A DNA stretch of 64,000 nt from Panorpa germanica (lineage: Eukaryota; Arthropoda; Insecta; Mecoptera; Panorpidae): positions 2,170,001 through 2,234,000 of the forward strand of contig OY783205.1 of NCBI GenBank assembly GCA_963678705.1, written 5' to 3'. The translations under genes were made by a program, and so were the position numbers. The notes under the pieces were generated by a model, which was not told where the DNA came from, searched no databases, and was given only the letters and a program-made list of their open reading frames with translations. Position 1 is the stretch's first letter. Each line of letters opens with the position of its first letter. Below, in pieces: positions 52,676 to 61,942 of this stretch.

Positions 52676-52932
52676 GTGCATCAACAAGAACGCACGCAGT
52701 CCTATATCAAAGTGTATTTACCTTATTAGTCAGCAGCAAAAATAAACGTACACCGTTAGTGAAATACAACGCGTTGACAATATTAGCCATGGCGCCATGA
52801 GAGATCATACGAGAAAGGTAAATGTTTACCTAGATGCAAATTTGTTTATCTATCCCGGTAACTGTTTGCTAGATAAAATGATCACAAGGCAGGAAATGAT
52901 GCAGTGCTTCACTTTTTTACGAAACCATTTAT

Positions 52933-52940
52933 CTATATAA
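52933..52940 (+). promoter_or_regulatory. TATA box of the G12-like gene
   Basis: CTATATAA lies 67 nt before the ATG at 53000. A start of transcription about 30 nt downstream (near 52965) would leave a short 5' UTR. Confidence 0.55.
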
Positions 52941-52999
52941 GGAGCAATCTAATTGGAAGTATGCCATACTGTGAGTTGTGTGTTCCAAACAAACACGAA

Positions 53000-53749
53000 A
53001 TGAAGATCGCTGTAGTACTGGTTGCCTGCTTGGGCCTCGCCTTGGGTGCATCTGTACCACCTCCAACATCTACCCAAGTTGAATCAACTCTGCTGTACGA
53101 TATTCAGGATTTTTTTGATCTTCTGCCAGCAGAAGAATTCCCTAGAACTATGATGCTATACGTGGAGAATGACGTGCAACTTCAAGGAGCAATTATTTGG
53201 GTGCAAAGTAACGATTTCAGGAATTTGATTATCCAGATTAACAGAATTCCAGCCTACATCGACGTAAGTATAATACAAACCCATTCCTTTATTATTAACA
53301 CCTTCATGTTCTCATAAGTTGGTTTTGCTTGACAGTTCTTGAATTACCTCTACTCCCATGGTATCGACACGTATGGTGTCGTGAATAGCATCAACTGGGC
53401 TCTGGAGCTTGAACCACTTGTTCCTCCCAAAAGTACTGCCAATCGAGTTGCCAGAAGCTTCTTTGTAAGTCTAAGAGGTAGAAGATCAGGAATCAAAAGA
53501 CTTATTAATGAGCTTAGAGCTCTCATTCCCACCGAGGAGGTTAAGGAATTATGGCGTTACAAGGTTGCCAGCAGTCCGAACTTCAAAGGATTCGTTCACA
53601 TGATGGAATCCAAGGAGTTCCTTTCCATCATCAATGCCCTCCAAACAGACCCACAGTTTAAAGATGTTCTGAAACAGTTGGAGGCTAGAGGAATTGATCT
53701 TCAACAAATAGTTCTTTTACTGCAGGAAATTCTTGGGTGGGGGGGATAA
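53000..53749 (+). CDS. Protein G12-like / insect allergen-related repeat protein, secreted
   Basis: Two exons, 53000-53263 and 53336-53749, joined by a 72-nt GT-AG intron in phase 0; 225 aa. The ATG at 53000 is chosen over one at 52904 because it gives a clean signal peptide (MKIAVVLVACLGLALGA) and sits after the TATA box. The mature part is one insect allergen-related repeat of ~190 residues: LLYDIQDFFDLLP, VQSNDFRNLI, then VASSPNFKGFVHMMES and LQTDPQFKDVL. The family includes cockroach Bla g 1, mosquito G12 and Pieris nitrile-specifier protein. Members are helical, bind lipids, and are mostly secreted into the midgut. Here a gut lipid-binding or detoxification role is inferred. It is transcribed away from the GMC array. 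An LTR element lies ~500 bp downstream. Looks intact. Confidence 0.9.
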
Positions 53750-53828
53750 GAAATAATATCATCATGCCAAAGCAATCATTCAAATGATAAAAGTTAACAA
53801 GACAACTGGGCAACGTATATGGAATCTC

Positions 53829-53861
53829 AATAAATTAACAAATAATCTGTAGTTGAATAAA
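53829..53861 (+). terminator. Polyadenylation signals of the G12-like gene
   Basis: AATAAA at 53829-53834 and again at 53856-53861, 80-110 nt past the stop. Confidence 0.65.
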
Positions 53862-54254
53862 CCGTATTTTGTAAAACTTAACCTTGTTTTTTAGTCAAAG
53901 TAGATTTTTTGTTAAAATTTTAAATAAAAAAATAAATAAAAAATAAGGAGGCAATGTTTAAAAAAAGGAAAGAAAACGTTGTGCTGGTCAATAGATAATA
54001 TTATAAAAGGTATTGTGTCATATTTATAAAAATCAATTAACGGATTCTCGAGTTAACGTGCAGACCTTAAAAAATAAAAGAAAAATGAGTATTGCATCAG
54101 TACATATCCTGCCGCGTTTAGGTAATTTTTGAAATATTGGCACTGGTAAACAATTAAAATATTCATATAAATATAGTTTATAAATCCAAACAAACAAAAA
54201 TCGTTTATATGAAATGTTTTACTTCTATAAGAATTCTCGAATTTTTATAAGGTG

Positions 54255-54531
54255 AGTTATCAAGTGACCCTAATATCATGCTTAAACAAGATAATAAATT
54301 ATTATTATCCAAGTAACCAAATAATATTTAAATCACATTGTCTTAAATCAATTTGTTTTACTATTAATTAATTCAGTTGTTTTAAGTAGTTTAGTTATAC
54401 TCCATCGAGGAGATAATATTTGTAATAAAAGGTAGATAATTGTAGAGAAGCTTTATTTATTAATATAAATAAAGTATATACTATTTTAACTATTGTTATT
54501 TACTAATAACATAACTAGCAATAACATAACT
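54255..54531 (+). repeat. 5' LTR (277 bp)
   Basis: Inverted termini AGTTAT/ATAACT; an AATAAA-rich stretch in the right half. Nearly identical to 58124-58400. Confidence 0.9.
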
Positions 54532-54714
54532 GGCGCAGTCGTCGTCTAGCGGCGGAGATAAAACCAAAGCATCGTGACGGAAAAGAACAAATCTATTCAC
54601 CCCAGGGAAGAAGATTCAAAAATTAAATAAAATTAAAAATAAGCTGTGTAAAATATAGTGAAGTGAACTGATAACAAAGGACTACAAGAAGATTAAAGGT
54701 TCATCTATTAATAT

Positions 54715-57219
54715 ATGGTAGATCAATTGAATTACCTTTTTACACAATTGAATATAAATAAAAAAGAAAAAATGACAACGTCAACTAATAATAATTTCCA
54801 ACAATATTTGGGAATGATAAAAGAGTATGATGGTAGATCCGAAGGCTTACCGGACTACATCAGAACAAGCGAATTGTTACTGGGCCAATTTTTCAATGAA
54901 AGTAGATTAGATTGCTTCGACAACGTCGCTTTAATAGAAGCGATTCGAGCAAAATTAATTGGAAAAGCTGCCTCACTAATAGAAGGAAGGGACATACAGA
55001 GCTGGGCAGAAATTAAAATGACATTGACACAAGCATTTTGCGACCCTAGAGATGAGATGTCATTACTGCGAGAACTGATGGAAATAAGGCAGAGGAATGA
55101 AACATTCCTTGAATTCTATGAAAAATGTAGAAAATTGAGAGCATTATTATATGCTAACCAAAAATGCAATGGAGCAATAGAAGAAAGAAATATGAAGACA
55201 AAAATGTACGACGAAGTGGCTCTAAAATCTTTTAAAGCAGGCTTAAGGGAACCTTTTGGATCATTTTTGAGAACCAGAGCACCCACTACACTGGAACAAG
55301 CAATCTCTATTGTAACAGAAGAACAGAACGACAGGAATTGGCAAAGGCAAGAAAATACGAATAATAAACTGGCACAACAACCAGTCAGAATGACACAAAG
55401 AACATTCAACAACCCTAAACAATCGGAAAACTTTAATAATTCCCACACATCCGATTTTAATGATTATCAATCACGGAGACAGAGCAATTTTCAACAACCC
55501 CATCAACAAAATTGGCGAGCACCAAATACAAAGGTCTCCAAAGAAAGCAACTTATGGACACCTATGGATACTACATCAGTAATTAATTCACAGATTGGAA
55601 GCAGAGAAAATATAACAATTAATAATATAACATCAAGTAATTTCCTACCCTATATAATTGATAACAAACTCAACATAAAATTACTTATAGACACCGGATC
55701 ATCCAAAACCATAATTAACCCCAATTTGATATACAGAAATTTACCCCAATGTATTTCTGAAGAAGATTTTTGTATTCAGACGGCCCATGGTACCACATAC
55801 CATAATAAAGTGGCTCACATCCCCATATTTCCAATATTTAAGAGTCAAGACATTTGTAAAGTCTTTTTGTTTAAATGTAGTGATAAATTTGATGGATTAC
55901 TAGGAATGGATTTGTTGACAAAACTTGGAGCTAATATTAACTTCAATAAAAAGATGTTAACCATTAATGATACCGTGATACCGATATACTTTCAGAATTC
56001 AAATAAATTGGAACTATATAATACTGAAATCAAAGTACAGAGTGAAAACACTACAGATGAAGTTTGGAATACAGAAGTAAACGAAAAAGATGTTAAAACA
56101 TTTATTAAAATAAAAACCGATGAAAATTCAATTGTTGAAATAAACGTCAAACAAGACACAGTAGATGAGAACATGCAAGATTTCAAAGTAGAAAATCTGC
56201 AAAATGTCAAACAAGAAACAAAGAATCAAGAAATACAACATTTTGAAATACCAAATAAACAAAAGGTTAATCAACAAACAAAAAATCAAAACTTTCAAGA
56301 TTTCAAAGTAAAAAATCAACAAAGAATCAAGCAAGTAGCAGAAAAGCAAACTATACAAGATATTGAAATAGAGAAACAACAAAACATGAAACAAGAAGAA
56401 CCAGGAAAACAAAATATACAATATTCCGAGGTAGAAAAGTCATACAGTATAAAGCAAGAAAAAGCAGAAAATAAGAAAATTAAAAAATTTAATATAGAAC
56501 GAAAAATTGAAAAGGAAAACAAAACTAAGTGCTTACCGGAAAAGCTAGAAGATTCAGAAAAAGAGGCACACACTATGTGGATAAATGTTCACAGAAAAGA
56601 AAAATATTATGATAAGCCAACATATGAACAAAATGATATAAGTATAACAATTTGCAATAAACCAGAAGAAAGTATGATTGCAGAAATAGACGAAAATGAA
56701 ATTCTAACAGCATTGGAAGAACTGGATAATGAAGAACCCATCGATACAGTACACTCACAGGAGTGTAGTGATCAAGGAATACCTATATCGGATGAAATCG
56801 TCAATAACAAGAAAAATCAGTTAATTTTTCAATTCACATTAACAAACCCTCAAAATAAATTAAGGAAAACCAAACTCAGAAACATAGAAACAATAGAAGT
56901 AACTAAACAAAACTTAAAAGAAGAATTATTAAACACATTTAAAAACGTAAATATGGAACACAAATATTATATGCATTCCTCAGATGACATATACCAAGTA
57001 GCGTGTCAAATAAAAATAGAGTTATTCTCCAACCTAAAAATAATTAGATGTCTAAGGAAACTAGAAGAAATCATAGGAGAAGAAAGTGAAATTGAAATTA
57101 TTAAACATTTCCATGAAGGAAAGACTACACATCGAGGGATTTCAATAACAGAAGAAATAATCAGAAAAAAAATACTATTGGGATTATATGAACAAACACA
57201 TTCAAGAATATATAAATAA
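54715..57219 (+). CDS. Gag and protease region of the LTR element
   Basis: Fossil part. The N-terminal ~200 residues are gag-like (LRELMEIRQRNETFLEFYEK type capsid segment). The protease motif LLIDTGSSKTIINP follows at about residue 325. A long Gln/Lys-rich low-complexity stretch comes next, and the end resembles the linker before integrase in gypsy-type pol (YYMHSSDDIYQVAC). The element as a whole is broken; see the parent entry. Confidence 0.75.
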   Translation: MVDQLNYLFTQLNINKKEKMTTSTNNNFQQYLGMIKEYDGRSEGLPDYIRTSELLLGQFFNESRLDCFDNVALIEAIRAKLIGKAASLIEGRDIQSWAEIKMTLTQAFCDPRDEMSLLRELMEIRQRNETFLEFYEKCRKLRALLYANQKCNGAIEERNMKTKMYDEVALKSFKAGLREPFGSFLRTRAPTTLEQAISIVTEEQNDRNWQRQENTNNKLAQQPVRMTQRTFNNPKQSENFNNSHTSDFNDYQSRRQSNFQQPHQQNWRAPNTKVSKESNLWTPMDTTSVINSQIGSRENITINNITSSNFLPYIIDNKLNIKLLIDTGSSKTIINPNLIYRNLPQCISEEDFCIQTAHGTTYHNKVAHIPIFPIFKSQDICKVFLFKCSDKFDGLLGMDLLTKLGANINFNKKMLTINDTVIPIYFQNSNKLELYNTEIKVQSENTTDEVWNTEVNEKDVKTFIKIKTDENSIVEINVKQDTVDENMQDFKVENLQNVKQETKNQEIQHFEIPNKQKVNQQTKNQNFQDFKVKNQQRIKQVAEKQTIQDIEIEKQQNMKQEEPGKQNIQYSEVEKSYSIKQEKAENKKIKKFNIERKIEKENKTKCLPEKLEDSEKEAHTMWINVHRKEKYYDKPTYEQNDISITICNKPEESMIAEIDENEILTALEELDNEEPIDTVHSQECSDQGIPISDEIVNNKKNQLIFQFTLTNPQNKLRKTKLRNIETIEVTKQNLKEELLNTFKNVNMEHKYYMHSSDDIYQVACQIKIELFSNLKIIRCLRKLEEIIGEESEIEIIKHFHEGKTTHRGISITEEIIRKKILLGLYEQTHSRIYK

Positions 57220-58069
57220 TTGTCAGGTATGTCAAACATCAAAATACGAAAGACATCCAAACAGACCCCTACTTAACGTAACAAGAACACCAGATAAACC
57301 CTTTCAAACACTTCATATGGATACCTTTATTATAGAAAATGTTACCTACTTGACATTGATTGATACATTCTCTAAATTTGCCTTCATTAAAAGGATCTTA
57401 GGAAAAAATGCAGATGAAACAACTAGAACATTAATAGAAATATTTGCACAACACGGATTACCCGAAAACATTACAACAGATAACGGTTCAGAATTCAACA
57501 ACATAGAAGTGAAAACATTAATGCAACTACATAAAATAGACATTCATTTTACAACACCATGGCACCACGAATCAAATGGACCAGTTGAAAGACTTCACTC
57601 GACCATTATAGAATTGTATAGACTAAATAAAACTCTTTATCCTCAAGAAATTGACAAAGAAAGAAGGATGATGTATTGTCTCATAGCGTATAATAACACA
57701 CCGAATACAATAACAAAACTTACACCAAATGAAATAATGACTGGTCACCCTCATAGAGAAATCCTAGAAACAGAAATCATACCTCAAAACTACGCTACAT
57801 ATGTGCATATGCACAAAGAACAAATGAATAATGTATATAAAATGATAAAAAGCAAAATAGAACAACAAAAAGAAAAAGTTATAGAAAACCAAAATAGAAC
57901 TAGAAGTAACCCCCAAATAGCACTGGGACAAGAAGTATACATTAGAAGAAATGATAGAAGAAGAGGGAAGATAACGAATCCACAAACAGGACCACATAAA
58001 AGAAAAATCAATACAAATACTATTGCTGCAGGACCCTTATCAGGAAACAGATGGGACGACTACATCTAG
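57188..58069 (+). CDS. Integrase region of the LTR element
   Basis: Fossil part. Zinc-site cysteines (CQVCQTSKYERHP), then the retroviral-type integrase core: HMDTF, TTDNGSEF and HHESNGPVERLHS. It resembles the integrase of the element at the right edge, so both belong to the same gypsy-type group. Confidence 0.8.
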   Translation: MNKHIQEYINNCQVCQTSKYERHPNRPLLNVTRTPDKPFQTLHMDTFIIENVTYLTLIDTFSKFAFIKRILGKNADETTRTLIEIFAQHGLPENITTDNGSEFNNIEVKTLMQLHKIDIHFTTPWHHESNGPVERLHSTIIELYRLNKTLYPQEIDKERRMMYCLIAYNNTPNTITKLTPNEIMTGHPHREILETEIIPQNYATYVHMHKEQMNNVYKMIKSKIEQQKEKVIENQNRTRSNPQIALGQEVYIRRNDRRRGKITNPQTGPHKRKINTNTIAAGPLSGNRWDDYI

Positions 58070-58123
58070 AAAAATCGAGACACCTTCACGAGATTTCTCT
58101 ATTTTTCTCTCTAAGGATGGAGG

Positions 58124-58400
58124 AGTTATCAAGTGACCCTAATATCATGCTTAAACAAGATAATAAATTATTATTATCCAAGTAACCAAATAATATTTAA
58201 ATCACATTGTCTTAAATCAATTTGTTTTACTATTAATTAATTCAGTTGTTTTAAGTAGTTTAGATATACTCCATCGAGGAGATAATATTTGTAATAAAAG
58301 GTAGATAATTGTAGAGAAGCTTTATTTATTAATATAAATAAAGTATATACTATTTTAACTATTGTTATTTACTAATAACATAACTAGCAATAACATAACT
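58124..58400 (+). repeat. 3' LTR (277 bp)
   Basis: Directly preceded by the purine tract AAGGATGGAGG. Same termini and length as the 5' LTR. Confidence 0.9.
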
Positions 58401-58404
58401 GGTG

Positions 58405-59804
58405 TGCTAACTTCTCAAATTATAGCATTAAAGCCGTATTCTAAGCTAGAAATTTGCATATTTCGAAAGTTTAGACGTTTAAGAGTATGTCCCCAAAAAG
58501 ATTTCTTTAAATTTTAATTGTTTATTTAGTTGTAGCTATTTTAGTGTTTAACGTGTTTGTGTAACGTTTACGAAAAACGCGTTGTTATCGAAATGGTGAA
58601 AAAATGGATAGTAAAAATATTTATTGGTTTTTTGTTGTTTTGAGAAAAAAACGTCCTAAATTCGTGACTCTACACTAGAATACCCCGTTAAAAGAATGGA
58701 TGTCTTTGCTTGTTTTGTTTTTGTATGTTGTTATCTCTATTCCGTTCTACGATAAAGATAAAATTGTTTAAAGACAGTTTTGACTGAAGACTGCGTTTTG
58801 AATACATTCCATAGGGAAGTGAAAAGTCGTAAAACAATTTTGTCTTAGTTCTGTTCGTGTGATCGTATGGTAACTTTAACTTAAGACAAACTAGTCGCAA
58901 CTGTGCTCTTTCTCGTTTTTTTCATGGATCTTACCGACCATAAGGCCTCTCTCACACCGGAATCGAATACACACAACGTCTACAAGGTGAGTGTGTGTGC
59001 AAACTTAAAACATGACGGATTGAAAATGTTCGTATTCAAATTGTGAAGGTAATTGTTCAGAGATAGTCTCATTCAAAAGTATAGTTTAACATAGTGCGCT
59101 ACGATTATATGATTGTCGAGCGATTAATCTCAGTTGAAAACTTTTGTAGAAAACTGCTCTTACATACGAATAAAAGCATCACAATGCATTTAGTTACATA
59201 CATTTACAGTAATACGGTCACTACTACTTATATTATTCTTCGTAACACATTGCCGACATAATCAAATAACAGCGCTTATTTCATAGCAACATGAAAGCAT
59301 TGTTGCCATGTCACTACTGCTGTTCGAGTCATCTCTCAAGTTAATTGGAAAATTCACATTTTAAATAACGACGTAGTCAATAAATTTCATTTTTTATGAG
59401 GTCTGTGACTATAATTTTTATAACACATTAAATTTTCATGAAATTCCTGCATTACATTTGGAAATTAAACAAACAAAAATTATTCTCCATAAGAGCCCGT
59501 GTTTTACTAACAAAATTTTGATTTCGTTTTTTATAAAAACGACGTGATCATCTCTAAAATAATCAGACTCACATGATTTTTATTTCATCTAAGAATAATT
59601 AAACAAACTTTGAATGAAGTCCAACATTAAATGCATCAAGTAAACAACTGCTTTAAACAGAAATATATTCTTATCTCGTAGAAGTAGAGAAACTTCAAGA
59701 CTCCGAATCCTCTTCAGACAATCCGCATTGAAATATCTAATTGACGATGCGAGCATGACGATGCATCCAGCATCAGAGCCTGTTAAATCCAGATCCGTTG
59801 AGCT
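58405..59804. other. Spacer between the two LTR elements
   Basis: No confirmed gene. One candidate short coding exon on the plus strand: ATG at 58924 opening MDLTDHKASLTPESNTHNVY, ending at a GTGAGT donor at 58987, after a pyrimidine-rich leader. No following exon is visible, so it is only a suggestion. The rest is AT-rich and unremarkable. Confidence 0.4.
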
Positions 59805-60275
59805 AGTTAAGTTTTGGGAACGATACTTAACACAAAAAAAATACTTAATTTATTTTGAATACAAATTATTTATTTGATTATAACGATAATACAATGGTTA
59901 AATAGTTTGTTGTAACAGAGTAGCCGAGTTCTGTTGTCAGAGTTCTAATAAGACTCATCCCCTCTTCTTTAGTTCATACCGTTTATATACTGTATTCTTA
60001 TTGATGTTCCAAGGTGACATCTAATAGTTGATGACTATTAGTTGTTGCCGTGTGTTTTTCACAGGAAGTATATTTCGTGAATAATATTTATAACAGTTTA
60101 CTTTATCTTTCAAAGGTGACATCTAATAGTTGATGACTATTAGTTGCTGTCGTGTGTTTTAAAATATAAATATATTTCGTGAATAATATTTATATTTTAA
60201 ATAGTAACAGTTTACTTTATCTATTGCGCAATATGATGCAATAATGATGATGTAGTAATTAGGGTATAGTTAACT
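59805..60275 (-). repeat. 3' LTR (471 bp) of the errantivirus-like element
   Basis: Termini AGTTAA and TTAACT, as in gypsy-type errantiviruses. The purine tract GGTTAGGAGG abuts it on the element's internal side. Bases 59801-59804 (AGCT) should be one side of the target duplication. Contains a tandem duplication (60011-60220). Confidence 0.85.
60011..60220. repeat. Tandem duplication inside the LTR
   Basis: Two copies of a ~102-108-bp unit (60011-60112, 60113-60220). Each has AAGGTGACATCTAATAGTTG, then TATTTCGTGAATAATATTTA and ACAGTTTACTTTATC. Each unit also contains a small palindrome (CTAATAGTTGATGACTATTAG). Repeats of this kind in the U3 region often carry enhancer elements. Confidence 0.8.
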
Positions 60276-60308
60276 CCTCCTAACCTAGATAGAAAATTAT
60301 CTTTGGAG

Positions 60309-61838
60309 TTAATTTTCTTCCAATTGTATTACCTCTGTTTTATTAATTTCTTTCAATATTTGATTTTTCTTTTTCTTTAAATATAGCTTATATACTAGTA
60401 TACATATAATTATAATAATGATTAAAATTATTACAATAGTATTAGTATTGGTATGTATTTTATGTTTTATATCTATATTGGTTAGTATGGGTAATTTATT
60501 ATATTGATTAGATATAGATTTAAAGTCGTCAAGGTTTACGTGCTTTAAATTTAAATGTTGTATTGGAAGTTTTTGAGTAGTGTTAAAATTGTATTTTAAC
60601 ATTGCAGTTTTTACCTTAATTGTTGTTTTTAAATTATTTATTTGTGGAATTAATTCAAAATGTTCATTAATTAATTGACATTTATTGGGCAAAGTTATTA
60701 AGTAACTTCCTTCTAGTACAAAGATTGATGATGTATCTTGACTTTTTAAGGTAGTTTTAATCTGTTTGGGGCTAGATAATATCCATGAGTTTTCATTGAT
60801 GGCTTGAATAGCTTCAGTGTAGTTTACAAAGGTATGTACATCACATGTAGGGTTTTCCAGTTGTCTTACAAGCTGTACTTCACAGGGTGTGTGGTCTATC
60901 CATTTCTTTTCTTCTATGTTGCATATGAATTCCTCCGTTGTTATTTGTCGGCATTTCTTATCGCTTTGAAGATAGTCTGTTTCTGATATTAACAAGTATC
61001 TTGCGGAAGGGATAATCAATTGGAAATGGGGTTGATTTTTATATTTCATAGGAACTGAATAGAGGTGGAAATATTGGTATTTTTGATTGGTTATCAAAGG
61101 TATTTTAATTATCATTTTTATTTCATAATTAGTGATGTATGCATCAGCTTGGATTAATTTATCTAGTTTACTCAATTCGTCTGAATAGGGTATTACATAT
61201 TTATCTGTTATTCTCCGTTGTATCAAATTAATTTCTTTTCTTAGTTCTTCTGGAGAGCAAATAGCAGGATGGAAAGTCTCAATTCTTAGAAATGTTACTG
61301 CTTCTTCTATTGTATTAAATTCGTTGATGATAGATTGTTGAAGCATTATTATTTGTTCAAATATAGATTTTATTTCATCTTCTTTATTTACTCGATCAAA
61401 CTGAGTAGCGATCTGTCGTTTTGATTCCAGTAATTGATTTATTATTTTCTCCATATGTATTTGATTTTCATTAATATTTTTTATAGCACGTTGATGTTTT
61501 TCTCCGGCTTTTTCCATTAATGATGTTAGTTGATTTATGTTCTTGTTTTGTGCATTTGATTTTAATTGCATTTGTTTTATAGCATTGTCATATCTTCTAC
61601 CATCTTCGGCATCTAGGTTTCCTGATATAATTTTAATTATATTTCCTAGTGGTTCTATTGATCTTTTCATTCGATTAATAGGTGTAGTAAATATTTCATT
61701 AACAATTTGTTCTATTCTTTTAGTATTTTCATTAACAGTAGTTTGATATATTTTATATGGTGTTTTATCAATTTTTAATGTATATTTTTGTAAAAATGTT
61801 TCTGCTTGTAGATTTATGTTTTTACTTTTTTCAATCAA
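60309..61838 (-). CDS. Envelope-like protein (errantivirus Env)
   Basis: Fossil element part, 509 aa, open. It resembles the baculovirus-F-type Env of gypsy-group errantiviruses: a basic stretch followed by SIEPLGNIIKIISG near residue 59, a helical region after it, conserved cysteines in the middle, and one hydrophobic membrane segment (rich in Ile) near 470-490. It lies directly after pol, as in that group. Confidence 0.78.
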   Translation of the reverse strand: MIEKSKNINLQAETFLQKYTLKIDKTPYKIYQTTVNENTKRIEQIVNEIFTTPINRMKRSIEPLGNIIKIISGNLDAEDGRRYDNAIKQMQLKSNAQNKNINQLTSLMEKAGEKHQRAIKNINENQIHMEKIINQLLESKRQIATQFDRVNKEDEIKSIFEQIIMLQQSIINEFNTIEEAVTFLRIETFHPAICSPEELRKEINLIQRRITDKYVIPYSDELSKLDKLIQADAYITNYEIKMIIKIPLITNQKYQYFHLYSVPMKYKNQPHFQLIIPSARYLLISETDYLQSDKKCRQITTEEFICNIEEKKWIDHTPCEVQLVRQLENPTCDVHTFVNYTEAIQAINENSWILSSPKQIKTTLKSQDTSSIFVLEGSYLITLPNKCQLINEHFELIPQINNLKTTIKVKTAMLKYNFNTTQKLPIQHLNLKHVNLDDFKSISNQYNKLPILTNIDIKHKIHTNTNTIVIILIIIIIICILVYKLYLKKKKNQILKEINKTEVIQLEEN

Positions 61839-61942
61839 AGGTGCGTAGTTTATGACTTTTATGAGTTTCCAATATGTTTTTATGTTGGTTGCTATTCCTA
61901 GTTGTACTGGATATAGTCCGGGATTGTCAGTAATTTTCTGTA

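Larger units (their letters stand above)
54255..58400 (+). mobile_element. Ty3/gypsy-type LTR retrotransposon, young but broken
   Basis: Two 277-bp LTRs (54255-54531, 58124-58400) begin AGTTAT and end ATAACT. They differ at about one site by eye, so the insertion is recent. A 4-bp target duplication GGTG flanks it (54251-54254, 58401-58404). The primer site TGGCGCAGTCG directly follows the left LTR, as in 17.6/297-type elements, and a purine tract precedes the right LTR. Parts seen are gag, protease and integrase; not all pol parts are present and no envelope is seen. Broken, with about two breaks. Confidence 0.9.

Noticed and set aside
55116-57260. Minus-strand frames across the LTR element
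   Set aside because: Antisense shadows of the gag/protease and integrase frames.
60011-60220. Direct repeats as a CRISPR or separate satellite
   Set aside because: They lie wholly inside an LTR and number only two.
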